This document shows, one piece after another, positions 26,650 through 35,145 of a stretch of DNA of 64,000 bases. The stretch's first letter is position 1, and each line of letters opens with the position of its first letter. The notes beneath the pieces were generated by a model. It searched no databases. It saw nothing but the letters and a program-made list of their open reading frames with translations, and was not told where the DNA came from. A program made the translations under genes and the position numbers. This DNA comes from a bacterium D16-36 (GTDB lineage Bacteria > Bacillota > Clostridia > Lachnospirales > Lachnospiraceae): contig RAYF01000019.1 of assembly GCA_003611745.1 (NCBI GenBank), positions 1 to 64,000 of the forward strand, read 5' to 3'.

Positions 26650-26880
26650 CTAATGTCCGATTTCTACAACTACTTTCTTGTCGGTTCTGGAAGCAGCGGC
26701 TTTTACCATGGCACGTATTGCTTTCGCAATACGTCCCTGCTTTCCAATCACCTTTCCCATATCATCCGGATCTACCTTTAGCTCCAGAATAATTTCATCA
26801 GTTTTTTCAGTCTCTGTTACCACAACCGCCTCCGGGTGGTCAACAAGCGACTGAGCAAGAACTTCTACTAATTCTTTCAT
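26650..26880 (-). CDS. khpA: KH-domain RNA-binding protein KhpA (YlqC)
   Basis: A 76-residue single-KH protein with the GxxG loop in GKVIGKQGRIAKAIRAMVKA. In Firmicutes it acts with KhpB as an RNA chaperone that influences cell division and length. The start at 26880 (MKELVEVLAQSLVD) is preferred over a GTG at 26898, because GGGGAGG then falls at a suitable distance. It lies between rpsP and rimM as in most Firmicutes. Confidence 0.92.
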   Translation of the reverse strand: MKELVEVLAQSLVDHPEAVVVTETEKTDEIILELKVDPDDMGKVIGKQGRIAKAIRAMVKAAASRTDKKVVVEIGH

Positions 26881-26951
26881 TACCTGAAACCTCCCCACTG
26901 CAGAAACAAATCCATATCTGTTACTGAATCGTCACTGCACAGACACTGCAA

Positions 26952-27197
26952 TTATTTTGCAATGCCTGCTTCTTTTAATAACTTACCTACAGTTTCAGTT
27001 GGTTTTGCACCATTTGCTAACCACTTCTTAGCCTTTTCTTCATCAAACTTGAAAACGCTTGGGTCCTGATTAGGGTCGTAAGTACCAATCTCCTCAATAA
27101 ACCTTCCATCCCTAGGTGCTCTAGCATCTGCTACAACTACTCTGTAGAAAGGAGCTTTCTTTTTACCCATTCTTCTTAAACGGATCTTTACTGCCAT
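26952..27197 (-). CDS. rpsP: 30S ribosomal protein bS16
   Basis: An 81-residue protein beginning [20 protein letters not shown], with [18 protein letters not shown], as in bS16. Start is the ATG at 27197 with AAGGAGGTG nine bases upstream. The leader immediately before it is a 160-base inverted-repeat structure with an internal terminator-like hairpin, so expression may be attenuated. Confidence 0.97.
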   Translation of the reverse strand: MAVKIRLRRMGKKKAPFYRVVVADARAPRDGRFIEEIGTYDPNQDPSVFKFDEEKAKKWLANGAKPTETVGKLLKEAGIAK

Positions 27198-27226
27198 CTC
27201 TTTCACCTCCTTGACAAGTTCTATCT

Positions 27227-27386
27227 TTAGTGTACTGGCATATTTCTGTATCTTCTAAAAAAGGGCACAGACTTCGCTTGTGCCCTAGCAAGAATTTTCT
27301 GCGAAAATTCTTGTTGGCGGCCACCACGCACCGAAAACTTTCCTAATATATAAAATGCTGTATACAGAAATATGCCAGTACACTAA
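27227..27386 (-). promoter_or_regulatory. Structured rpsP leader with perfect 25-bp inverted repeats
   Basis: Bases 27227-27251 and 27362-27386 are perfect 25-base inverted repeats enclosing about 110 bases. Inside are two hairpins: GGGCACA...TGTGCCC (27263-27286) followed on the minus strand by TTTTTT, and CAAGAATTTTC-TGC-GAAAATTCTTG (27289-27314). The end nearest rpsP lies about 20 bases upstream of its ribosome binding site. It may be an attenuator, an RNase III substrate or an inserted miniature element. Confidence 0.6.
27259..27286 (-). terminator. Intrinsic terminator-like hairpin between ffh and rpsP
   Basis: On the minus strand GGGCACA-AGCGAAGTC-TGTGCCC is followed directly by TTTTTT. 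It would end transcription coming from ffh, or attenuate rpsP if the promoter lies upstream. Confidence 0.6.
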
Positions 27387-27458
27387 GTATCTATTAAAAT
27401 CCACACAGGCATAACTCTGCACCTGCGCGGAAATTAACCAAAAAATCAAAAACCGAAC

Positions 27459-27586
27459 GGCATTATTTTGGCAATGCCAAAAATATTTTTACCTTATCGA
27501 TTCTAGAAGCCAAATGGCATTGTTTGGCAATGCCAAAAATGTTTTTACCTTATCGATTCTAGAAGCCAAATGGCATTTTTGGCATG
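27459..27586. repeat. 57-base tandem repeat derived from the 3' end of ffh
   Basis: Two consecutive units start at 27459 and 27516 with a period of 57 bases, and a third begins at 27572 inside ffh. Each unit contains TACCTTATCGATTCTAGAAG and a small palindrome (TTGGCAATGCCAA). The third partial unit is the ffh coding end, which shows that the terminal codons and the trailer were duplicated. Confidence 0.75.
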
Positions 27587-28905
27587 GCAAATCTTTTTTT
27601 CTTTTTGCCGCCCATCATGCCTGACATCTGTTTCATCATCTTCTTTGACTGTTCATACTGCTTCATCAGCTTGTTTACTTCTGAGATATCAACACCGGCC
27701 CCTTTTGCAATCCTGCGCTTTCTGGATGGATTAATAATTGCCGGATTCCCTCTTTCCTCCAATGTCATGGAATAAATTATGGCTTCTACATTCTTAAAGA
27801 TACCATCATCTATCTCTAAATCAGACGGCAGCCCCATGCCCGGAAGCATACTGAGGATACTCTGAAGCCCTCCCATTTTCTTCATCTGGGCCATCTGGTC
27901 CAGAAAATCATTAAAATCAAACTCTGCCTTTCGGAACTTTTTCTCCATCTCCCTGGCTTTATCTTCGTCTATCTCCGCCTCCGCTTTCTCAATCAAAGTG
28001 AGCACATCACCCATGCCGAGAATACGAGAAGCCATACGGTCCGGATAAAACTGTTCCAAATCAGACAGTTTTTCGCCCATCCCCACATAGAGAATTGGGC
28101 ATCCAGTCACCGCCTTGATAGAAAGCGCCGCGCCGCCGCGTGTATCGCCATCTAATTTCGTCAGAATCACTCCGTCAATGCCTATCTTTTCCTGAAAAGC
28201 AGACGCTGCATTCACCGCATCCTGCCCAGTCATGGCATCTACCACCAGAATACTCTGGTCAACGGAGAGATTAGATTTAATCTCCTGCAGTTCTTCCATC
28301 ATCTCTTCATCAATATGCAGGCGCCCCGCCGTATCCAGAATCACAACATTATTTTTATTCTTAGCAGCGTGTTCCAAGGCCGCCTTTGCAATATCCACCG
28401 GCCTGTGGTTCGTCCCCATAGAAAAGACTTCCACGCCCTGCTTTTCTCCATTAATCTGCAGCTGTTCAATTGCCGCCGGACGGTAAATATCACAGGCGAC
28501 GAGCAGCGGCGACCTGCCTTTTTTCTTCAGCTTGCCTGCTATCTTAGCCGTTGTCGTCGTCTTACCTGCACCCTGCAGGCCGCACATTAGCAATACAGTA
28601 ATCTCATTGGACGGCTTCAGTGCAATCTCTGTCATCTCACTTCCCATGAGGCTTACCAGCTCTTCATTTACCAGCTTGATTACCATCTGCCCCGGTGTCA
28701 GGCTGTTCAGGACATCCTGCCCAATCGCCCGCTCCTGTACCGTCTTTACAAAGTTCTTAACAACCTTAAAATTAACATCCGCCTCCAGAAGAGCCATCTT
28801 AACTTCCTTTAAGGCAGCCTTAACATCTTCCTCTGTCAGCCTTCCCTTACTCCGGAGATTTTTAAAAACATTTTGCAATTTTTCAGTCAAATTATCGAAT
28901 GCCAT
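27559..28905 (-). CDS. ffh: Signal recognition particle protein Ffh
   Basis: This GTPase targets nascent membrane proteins to FtsY and SecYEG together with 4.5S RNA. The 448-residue protein has the N domain (MAFDNLTEKLQNVFKNLRSK), G domain motifs GLQGAGKTTTTAK, DTAGR and TKLDGDTRGGAALS, and a methionine-rich M domain ending in a KKKKRFAMPKMPFGF tail. Start is the ATG at 28905 behind GGGAGG. The upstream in-frame codons to 29007 lack a start signal. YlxM, normally just upstream, is 1.5 kb away here. Confidence 0.97.
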   Translation of the reverse strand: MAFDNLTEKLQNVFKNLRSKGRLTEEDVKAALKEVKMALLEADVNFKVVKNFVKTVQERAIGQDVLNSLTPGQMVIKLVNEELVSLMGSEMTEIALKPSNEITVLLMCGLQGAGKTTTTAKIAGKLKKKGRSPLLVACDIYRPAAIEQLQINGEKQGVEVFSMGTNHRPVDIAKAALEHAAKNKNNVVILDTAGRLHIDEEMMEELQEIKSNLSVDQSILVVDAMTGQDAVNAASAFQEKIGIDGVILTKLDGDTRGGAALSIKAVTGCPILYVGMGEKLSDLEQFYPDRMASRILGMGDVLTLIEKAEAEIDEDKAREMEKKFRKAEFDFNDFLDQMAQMKKMGGLQSILSMLPGMGLPSDLEIDDGIFKNVEAIIYSMTLEERGNPAIINPSRKRRIAKGAGVDISEVNKLMKQYEQSKKMMKQMSGMMGGKKKKRFAMPKMPFGF

Positions 28906-29111
28906 AAATACCTCCCTTTTTATGCAAAAATCAGACGCGACAGCACTTAGTATAAAATAAGCCGGACATTTTGTCAAGCTTTTTTCTTGACAAAGCAAAA
29001 AAAACAATTTTTAGTATATATTCATCACTATACCACGCCTTTCAAACTACCCCATATTAAATTTTTCTCTGCCCAATTTCACCCTCATTGTGGTGTTTTT
29101 GAAATATTTTC

Positions 29112-29140
29112 TTGCACTTTACAGGAAGTTGCTCTATAAT
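29112..29140 (+). promoter_or_regulatory. Promoter of the surface protein gene
   Basis: TTGCAC (29112-29117), a 17-base spacer and TATAAT (29135-29140) form a near-consensus promoter about 70 bases before the start codon. Nothing else is evident in the ffh upstream region 28906-29208. Confidence 0.75.
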
Positions 29141-29208
29141 TTGTCTGTTACTTATTTCATTTCGGAAAACCATTTCCGGTAAGAATTTTATTTTAAAAGG
29201 AGGAAATT

Positions 29209-30240
29209 ATGAAATCTTCTATCAAAAAATCAAAGGCAGTTGCTTTGTTTCTTGCCGTGGCAGTCGCAATAAGCGGCCTATTCACTGTGCCAAATACAGC
29301 AAAAGCCGCTGATGAAAGCCAGATGACTGAATTTTTAGAGACAACAACCGGCGATGCCGTTGCAAACACACCGGTCAACCATGGATTCAGCATTGCAAGT
29401 ACAGCACCTGCTGCCATTCAGGTAGTCGTACCAGAGCCTGTTGTCATGAACCTTCAGATTGTACGCACCAGCAACTCCTATACTATCTACAATAAATCGG
29501 TTGCAGCGAATACAGACCCATACCTTGGCTGGACATACGATTCAACCGAACAGGTTTACTATTACACAATAAGCTGGCCGACACCGGAAATTGCTGATTA
29601 CAGCCTTTCTATGACATTCGGCACAGACACAAAATATGTTGTCTATGGCCTTCAGGAAAAGCCTTCCGCTGTTATCAGCCACAACAGCATCGTTTTAACG
29701 AAAGGCTTCTCCCAAAAGCTTTCTGTATCAAATGCAACAGTAAGCAAATGGTCCTCCAGCAACACAAAAGTTGCCGCTGTTGATAAGAACGGCAAAGTAA
29801 CTGGTAAATCTGCAGGTACAGCAACTATCTCTGCTTCTACTTCAACCGGGGAAGTTGTAAAATGCACTGTTTCTGTAAAGGCAAACACTTACACAAGGTC
29901 AAAGCTCAGTTTAAGCCAGACAAGTTATGGTAACGCCTATATCAGCGTCACAAATGTTTCTTACAACAAAAAAGGCGACCTCGTTATCAAGGCATCATTC
30001 CTTAATAACCGCGGCTATAAAATAACCAAGCTTCTGAACCTGAAAATCAGTGTCAAAAACAAATCCGGCAAAGTGATTGGTACATACTCTGCTAAATCTA
30101 AAAAAGTAAGCATCATCCATGGCGGGCAGAAAACATTAACTTTTACAGTTAAAAAAGCAAAATTAAAACAGAAACCCACACAGGATTTAAGGCAGGCAAA
30201 AGTTGTCCCTGCTTTTAAGTACCAGTATCAGGTAAGATAG
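29209..30240 (+). CDS. Secreted surface protein with Big_2 domain
   Basis: A 343-residue exported protein with a signal peptide at residues 1-33 (basic start, hydrophobic core, TAKAADE cleavage region). Residues about 155-225 form a bacterial Ig-like group 2 domain (SSSNTKVAAVDKNGKVTGK, then SAGTATISAST). The C-terminal 110 residues resemble SLAP-type wall-associated domains (NKKGDLVIKASFLNNRGYKI). There is no LPXTG motif or transmembrane anchor, so attachment is probably non-covalent. It has its own promoter and terminator and interrupts the usual ylxM-ffh pair. Function is unknown. Adhesion or a wall role is a family-level guess. Confidence 0.8.
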   Translation: MKSSIKKSKAVALFLAVAVAISGLFTVPNTAKAADESQMTEFLETTTGDAVANTPVNHGFSIASTAPAAIQVVVPEPVVMNLQIVRTSNSYTIYNKSVAANTDPYLGWTYDSTEQVYYYTISWPTPEIADYSLSMTFGTDTKYVVYGLQEKPSAVISHNSIVLTKGFSQKLSVSNATVSKWSSSNTKVAAVDKNGKVTGKSAGTATISASTSTGEVVKCTVSVKANTYTRSKLSLSQTSYGNAYISVTNVSYNKKGDLVIKASFLNNRGYKITKLLNLKISVKNKSGKVIGTYSAKSKKVSIIHGGQKTLTFTVKKAKLKQKPTQDLRQAKVVPAFKYQYQVR

Positions 30241-30267
30241 CACAATATCAAAAGCAGCTTAACGCAA

Positions 30268-30302
30268 AGCCCCGGAACGCAAAATCGTTCCGGGGCTTTT
30301 TA
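30268..30302 (+). terminator. Intrinsic terminator of the surface protein gene
   Basis: Perfect 12-base arms (AGCCCCGGAACG 30268-30279 and its complement 30286-30297) with a six-base loop are followed by a T-run. Confidence 0.9.
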
Positions 30303-30409
30303 TATGCACAAGGATGCATAAGGAATTTGCTGCTTACGCAGTATGCACCCCACACGGGCAAATGGGAAAGAAAATCCCCCACCCGATTTAGTAAGCTTTC
30401 CTATCCCCC

Positions 30410-30781
30410 CTACTCTTCCAATATATCTTCCAAAATCTTAAATACCCTCTTCCAGCGTTCCTCCTCTTCCGGAACGCCCAGCCCCTGCAGTTCATTGTGC
30501 AGTGCCTTTACCAGTTCCTTCTGGCGTTCAAATTTTGCCACAAGCCCCAGTTTTTCTTCGTATACCCTAAGCTGTTTTGCTGCACGCTTAATCGCATCAT
30601 AGGCTCCCTGTCTGGATATCCCCTCCTCCTCGGCAATCTCTGTGAAATTATAATCCTCCAGAACACTTGCCTCAAACATCCGCTGCTGATTTTCTTTCAG
30701 CAGAGCGCCATAAAAATCATAAAGGAGGGAAAGTTCTATCCTCTCCTCCAATCCCTCACCTTTTCTTGTCTGCTCCATCAT
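30410..30781 (-). CDS. ylxM: YlxM-family DNA-binding protein (UPF0122)
   Basis: A 123-residue helix-turn-helix protein with LLYDFYGALLKENQQRMFEA and the sigma-4-like segment YNFTEIAEEEGISRQGAYDA. It ends in an acidic helix. In Firmicutes ylxM lies directly upstream of ffh and is thought to regulate the SRP operon. Here it is separated from ffh by a convergently placed surface-protein gene. The start at 30781 (MMEQTRKGE) follows AGGA at eight bases. Confidence 0.9.
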   Translation of the reverse strand: MMEQTRKGEGLEERIELSLLYDFYGALLKENQQRMFEASVLEDYNFTEIAEEEGISRQGAYDAIKRAAKQLRVYEEKLGLVAKFERQKELVKALHNELQGLGVPEEEERWKRVFKILEDILEE

Positions 30782-30938
30782 AATCCCATTCCTGTCCGAT
30801 ATTTCTGTGTGCAAACACGCCTAGCGCACCGCATTAAGAACAATTTTCCCATATATAAAGAGCCGCCGCACCAGACAGAACACATGTAAAACATAGTATA
30901 TCAAAAGATTTACCCTGCTATATCTTACATCGTTTTTC

Positions 30939-31003
30939 TTAGGAACTGTCAAGAAATAACTTTTAACAAGCAATATTAAAAGTTATTTTTGGACAGTTCC
31001 TTA
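30939..31003. repeat. 65-bp palindrome of the AGGAACTG family
   Basis: The left arm starts TTAGGAACTGTC and the right arm ends GACAGTTCCTTAG. The 26-base arms differ at only two positions, with the inner word ATAACTTTTAA in both. It lies just after the decarboxylase operon and could serve as its terminator. Confidence 0.7.
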
Positions 31004-31073
31004 GTGCGGCAGCCCCCTTAAAAAATACAAATACGGATTTTTATATACCTTTCAGCCTGAACATCATTACATA

Positions 31074-32480
31074 TTACACTGGATAAGCTTTGTTCTCTGT
31101 ATCCGCTGCTGAGCCATCAATCTTATTCTGCTGTGCCTCACGGTATTTAAAGAACTCCATTGCCACCTGTGGGAACAATGCATAAGACAGCACATCCTCG
31201 TCCTGCTGCTTATACTGTTTCATCTCTTTTTCAAGTTCCGCAAGCTGCGGCTTAATCAGGTCAGCCGGACGGCAGGTGATCGGCTTCACATCGCCAATAC
31301 ATTTCTTCTGGACCTCCGGGTCAAATGGCTTAACGGTCTGCCCAAACTCACCGGAAAGAAGCTTCTTTGACTCCTTTGTCACCATCTTATAGCGCTCGCC
31401 TGACACTACATTGAGCACTGCCTGTGTACCGACAATCTGGGAAGAAGGCGTAACCAGAGGCGGCTCACCAAAGTCCTTGCGCACCCTAGGCACTTCTTCC
31501 AGCACCTTCTCATACTTATCCTCCTGCCCCATCTCCTTTAACTGGGACACAAGGTTACTAAGCATTCCACCAGGAACCTGATACATCAGTGTCTTAATAT
31601 TTACACCGAGCACCTTTGTATTCATAAGGCCGCTCTTTAATGCCTCCTCGCGCATTGGGCGGAAATACTCTGCAATCTCTGCAAGCTTCGCCTGGTCAAG
31701 TCCGGTATCATACTCTGTACCCTTAAACGCCTCAACCATAACCTCTGTAGCCGGCTGGCTTGTTCCCATAGCAAAAGGCGACATAGCAGTGTCAATAATA
31801 TCACACCCCGCCTCAACCGCTTTCATATACGTCATAGCAGCTACACCGGACGTATAATGTGTATGGAGGTCAATCGGAATCGCTACAGACTCTTTCAGGG
31901 CAGCTACCAGTTCTGTAGCCTTAGCCGGAACCAGAAGTCCAGCCATATCCTTTATACAGAGTGACTTAGCACCCATTTCTTCAATCCTCTTAGCCATGTC
32001 CTTCCAGTAATCCAGAGTATAGGCATCCCCTAATGTATAGGAGAGGGCAATCTGTGCATGGCCATTTTCCTTATTTGCAGCCTTAACTGCTGTCTCAAGA
32101 TTCCGAAGGTCATTTAAGCAGTCAAAAATACGAATGACATCAATACCATTTGCAATAGATTTCTGTACAAAATATTCCACCACATCATCTGCATAATGAT
32201 TATAACCCAGAATATTCTGCCCGCGGAACAACATCTGGAGCTTTGTATTTTTAAATCCCGCTTTCAGTTTGCGGAGCCTCTCCCATGGATCCTCTTTTAA
32301 GAAACGAAGGGAAGCGTCAAATGTTGCACCGCCCCAGCACTCCACGGAATGGTATCCGACTTTATCCATTTTATCAATAATAGGAAGCATCTGCTCTGTT
32401 GTCATACGTGTTGCAATCAGAGACTGATGCGCATCACGGAGAATTGTCTCCGTAATCTTTAAAGGTTTCTTTTCTGCCAT
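31074..32480 (-). CDS. oadA: Pyruvate/oxaloacetate carboxyltransferase subunit (OadA/PycB type, no biotin domain)
   Basis: A 468-residue TIM-barrel carboxyltransferase that moves a carboxyl group between oxaloacetate (or pyruvate) and biotin. It has the metal/substrate motif ILRDAHQSLIATRM, catalytic Lys in LCIKDMAGLL, the metal ligands in DLHTHYTSG, and DTAMSPFAMGTSQPATE. The classical OadA alpha subunit has a C-terminal biotin domain and about 600 residues. That domain is missing here and is supplied by the separate carrier gene. It is the last gene of a five-gene operon (mmdA-like, oadG-like, oadC, oadB, oadA). The ATG is preceded by AGGAAGAGG. Confidence 0.92.
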   Translation of the reverse strand: MAEKKPLKITETILRDAHQSLIATRMTTEQMLPIIDKMDKVGYHSVECWGGATFDASLRFLKEDPWERLRKLKAGFKNTKLQMLFRGQNILGYNHYADDVVEYFVQKSIANGIDVIRIFDCLNDLRNLETAVKAANKENGHAQIALSYTLGDAYTLDYWKDMAKRIEEMGAKSLCIKDMAGLLVPAKATELVAALKESVAIPIDLHTHYTSGVAAMTYMKAVEAGCDIIDTAMSPFAMGTSQPATEVMVEAFKGTEYDTGLDQAKLAEIAEYFRPMREEALKSGLMNTKVLGVNIKTLMYQVPGGMLSNLVSQLKEMGQEDKYEKVLEEVPRVRKDFGEPPLVTPSSQIVGTQAVLNVVSGERYKMVTKESKKLLSGEFGQTVKPFDPEVQKKCIGDVKPITCRPADLIKPQLAELEKEMKQYKQQDEDVLSYALFPQVAMEFFKYREAQQNKIDGSAADTENKAYPV

Positions 32481-32534
32481 AGTCTTTCCTCTTCCTGCGC
32501 TGCTTTTTGCTGCATACGGGGAGCTTAATGCCCC

Positions 32535-32567
32535 TTAGGAACTATAAACAATCATTTACAGTTCCTT
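32535..32567. repeat. Short palindrome of the AGGAACTG family
   Basis: TTAGGAACTATAAA and TTTACAGTTCCTTA are near-perfect inverted arms around a six-base loop between oadB and oadA. It may slow or partly stop transcription within the operon. Confidence 0.6.
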
Positions 32568-32639
32568 ATGGTCTGTGCCAAGCAGCGCGCAGGCACAAAC
32601 TTGCCAAACGAAACAATTTCTTTCATCCTCACGTTATGG

Positions 32640-33788
32640 CTATATTCCAAATATCGCCATAAATACACCCGCGGCAACCGCCGTCCCGATAACACCGGCA
32701 ACATTCGGCCCCATCGCATGCATCAGAAGGAAATTTGTCGGATCGGCTTCCGAACCAACCTTCTGCGAAACACGCGCAGCCATCGGCACCGCAGACACGC
32801 CCGCAGAACCAATCAACGGATTTACCTTGCCCTTCGTAATCTTGCACATTAATTTACCGAAAAGTACACCTGATGCTGTACCAATCGCGAAGGCAACAAG
32901 GCCAAGTGCAACAATCTTTAATGTTGTAAACTTCAGGAATGCCTCAGCGCTTGTCGTAGCGCCTACGGATGTACCCAGAAGGATAACAACAATATACATC
33001 AAAGCATTGGAAGCTGTCTCTGCCAACTGGTCAACAACACCGCTCTGCTTAAAGAGATTACCAAGCATCAGCATACCAACCAGTGGCGCTGTCGTAGGGA
33101 GCAGCAGGCAGACAACGATAGTAACAATAATCGGGAACAGAATCTTCTCCAGCTTTGATACAGGACGAAGCTGCTCCATCTTAATCTTGCGCTCCTCTTC
33201 CGTTGTAAAGAGCTTCATAATCGGAGGCTGGATAATCGGCACCAGTGACATATAGGAATATGCCGCTACTGCAATCGGCCCCATATATTCCGTCTGCTTT
33301 AATTTACCGCAGAGGAAAATAGAAGTCGGACCGTCCGCACCGCCGATAATAGAAATGGCTGCAGCCGCCTTGTCATTGAATCCCATCAGGATTGCAAGGA
33401 GATAAGCCGTAAAAATACCAAACTGGGCAGCAGCCCCCAACAGGAAACTTGCCGGATTCGCAATCAGCGGGCCAAAGTCTGTCATCGCACCGACTCCTAA
33501 GAAAATAAGGGACGGCAGGATGCTCCATTCATCCAGCTGATAAAAATAATGCAACAAACCACCTACGCCATTGGAAGTATCCTCAGGACTTGCCATAATA
33601 TCAGGATAAATATTTACCAGAATCATGCCAAATGCAATTGGGACTAACAACAATGGCTCATAACCTTTTTTAATCGCCAAGTAGAGAAAAATGCAGCCAA
33701 CCAGAATCATCAGGTAATTGCCAATCGTAAGATTCGCAAACGCGGTCTGGCCTGCCAGATTCTCTAACGTTGTAATAACGTAATCCAA
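32640..33788 (-). CDS. oadB: Sodium-translocating decarboxylase, beta subunit
   Basis: A 382-residue integral membrane protein with about nine helices. It decarboxylates carboxybiotin and couples this to export of Na+. Family landmarks are [15 protein letters not shown] (the conserved Asp region), [14 protein letters not shown], and [15 protein letters not shown] near the C-terminus with [19 protein letters not shown]. The start follows GGAGGTACTGACTTTG-type spacing at 33788, 15 bases after the carrier gene. Confidence 0.94.
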   Translation of the reverse strand: MDYVITTLENLAGQTAFANLTIGNYLMILVGCIFLYLAIKKGYEPLLLVPIAFGMILVNIYPDIMASPEDTSNGVGGLLHYFYQLDEWSILPSLIFLGVGAMTDFGPLIANPASFLLGAAAQFGIFTAYLLAILMGFNDKAAAAISIIGGADGPTSIFLCGKLKQTEYMGPIAVAAYSYMSLVPIIQPPIMKLFTTEEERKIKMEQLRPVSKLEKILFPIIVTIVVCLLLPTTAPLVGMLMLGNLFKQSGVVDQLAETASNALMYIVVILLGTSVGATTSAEAFLKFTTLKIVALGLVAFAIGTASGVLFGKLMCKITKGKVNPLIGSAGVSAVPMAARVSQKVGSEADPTNFLLMHAMGPNVAGVIGTAVAAGVFMAIFGI

Positions 33789-33803
33789 AGTCAGTACCTC
33801 CTA

Positions 33804-34166
33804 TTAGTTCAAAGTTGCCAAAACTGCTCCTGCCTCTACAGAATCACCTGCTGCCACATTAATACTGGCAACAGTACCATCCTGAGGTGCTACCACCTCA
33901 TTCTCCATCTTCATCGCCTCAAGAATCAAGAGGACATCCCCCTTCTTTACAGCCTGCCCTGCACCTGCTTTCACAGACAAAATCTTTCCAGGCATCGGTG
34001 CATTTACTTTTACTGCGCCCTGTGCGCCTGCTGGCGCTGCGGCAGCCTTCGGCGCTGCTTTCGGGGCAGCCTTTGGTGCTGCGGCGGCTGGTGCGCCTGT
34101 TCCTGTTCCTTCTTCTACTGTAACATCATATACAGTGCCATTAACGGTAATTGTGTAGTTCTTCAT
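33804..34166 (-). CDS. oadC: Biotin carrier protein of the decarboxylase
   Basis: A 120-residue protein: a short N-terminal strand region (MKNYTITVNGTVYDVTVEEG), a flexible Ala/Pro/Lys linker (repeated APKAA units), then a biotinyl domain with the biotinylated Lys in LEAMKMENEV. The start at 34166 follows GGAGAGAAGA. It corresponds to the 1.3S carrier of transcarboxylase or the gamma/C subunit of methylmalonyl-CoA decarboxylase, and it should serve both carboxyltransferases of the operon. Confidence 0.94.
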   Translation of the reverse strand: MKNYTITVNGTVYDVTVEEGTGTGAPAAAAPKAAPKAAPKAAAAPAGAQGAVKVNAPMPGKILSVKAGAGQAVKKGDVLLILEAMKMENEVVAPQDGTVASINVAAGDSVEAGAVLATLN

Positions 34167-34224
34167 TCTTCTCTCCATTTCTGTGCTGCTTTCTACTGCA
34201 TATCAGGAAGCAAAGTCCCTGAAA

Positions 34225-34254
34225 GTTTGTGGCAAGCGGCACACAGCCACAAAC
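34225..34254. repeat. Palindrome between oadG-like and oadC genes
   Basis: GTTTGTGGC (34225-34233) and GCCACAAAC (34246-34254) are perfect arms around a 12-base loop. The centre is related to the GTGCGCA-centred hairpins near 25996 and 50067. Confidence 0.5.
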
Positions 34255-34372
34255 CTGCCGGCTGGATTATTTCTCTCAGCCTTTTCCTCCATTTTCTTCC
34301 CTAACGGAGAGCTTATCTCTCCAATAATATACTTTCAGTTAGTATTCCCCAGACAAGCTGGCGGAATATCCC

Positions 34373-35131
34373 CTATGAACGGCGTACAATTGAACGGACT
34401 ACCAGCCCGTCTGCGCTCTCGTTTTCACTGGCTGCGGCAATCGCTGCAGTGATAACTGCAACTAATTCTAAATCATCGGCCAGATTCTCCTCTTCCGCTA
34501 CCGGCACTGCCACAGGAGGAGCAGGCACTGCTGCAGGAGCTTCCTGCTGTGCCTGCCTGTTCTGTGCTGCCCCGATAAACTTAAAGCAGCTAATCAACAG
34601 TGAAATTGCAATCAGAACGGCAAATACGATAGCCATACTCATAACCGTATTTAAACCTGCCCTGCCCATAATACTGCCGATAGACTGGTATTCCTCCACC
34701 TTAAAATCTGTCTCCGTACCATACTTGTCATATGATACAGTAAACACAATTCTTTTATTCTTTTCTGTCAGCACCCGGATAGAAACAGATGCGGAAGAAG
34801 AAGCAAGCGAATAATCTTTCTTTTCTATTTTCTTGAAAGCACCATACTTTTCCTTCAGCTTAGTATAACTTTTATATTCATCAAAAGTCGCCTTAAGATT
34901 CTCATAATCCGTCCTAGAATACTGCTCCTTATAGACTTCGATACCGCCTTGCTGCTCTACCTGATCAATAATAGCCTGATAATCTGTGTTAAACCACTCC
35001 TCCATTCTGGTCTGGGCAGTCTTTTTTAACGTCGATTCCTTGAGATTTTTATTTTCCCTCGTCAGGCTGCAGCCTGTCACCATCATCAGGCAGGAAAGCA
35101 CGCAAAGCAATAAAACTAATTTCTTCTTCAT
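34373..35131 (-). CDS. OadG-like subunit with an extracytoplasmic lipoprotein domain
   Basis: A 252-residue protein with an unusual layout. It has a lipoprotein signal (VTGCS, Cys near residue 21), an external domain of about 140 residues resembling DUF3887, then one membrane helix (around residues 163-187, MSMAIVFAVLIAISLLISCF). A Pro/Ala-rich linker and the conserved OadG C-terminus (AVITAAIAAASE...GLVVRSIVRR) follow. OadG normally is about 80-100 residues and only anchors the alpha subunit to OadB. The external domain is an addition seen in Clostridia, and its purpose is unknown. Confidence 0.8.
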   Translation of the reverse strand: MKKKLVLLLCVLSCLMMVTGCSLTRENKNLKESTLKKTAQTRMEEWFNTDYQAIIDQVEQQGGIEVYKEQYSRTDYENLKATFDEYKSYTKLKEKYGAFKKIEKKDYSLASSSASVSIRVLTEKNKRIVFTVSYDKYGTETDFKVEEYQSIGSIMGRAGLNTVMSMAIVFAVLIAISLLISCFKFIGAAQNRQAQQEAPAAVPAPPVAVPVAEEENLADDLELVAVITAAIAAASENESADGLVVRSIVRRS

Positions 35132-35145
35132 ATGCCTCTCCTCAC

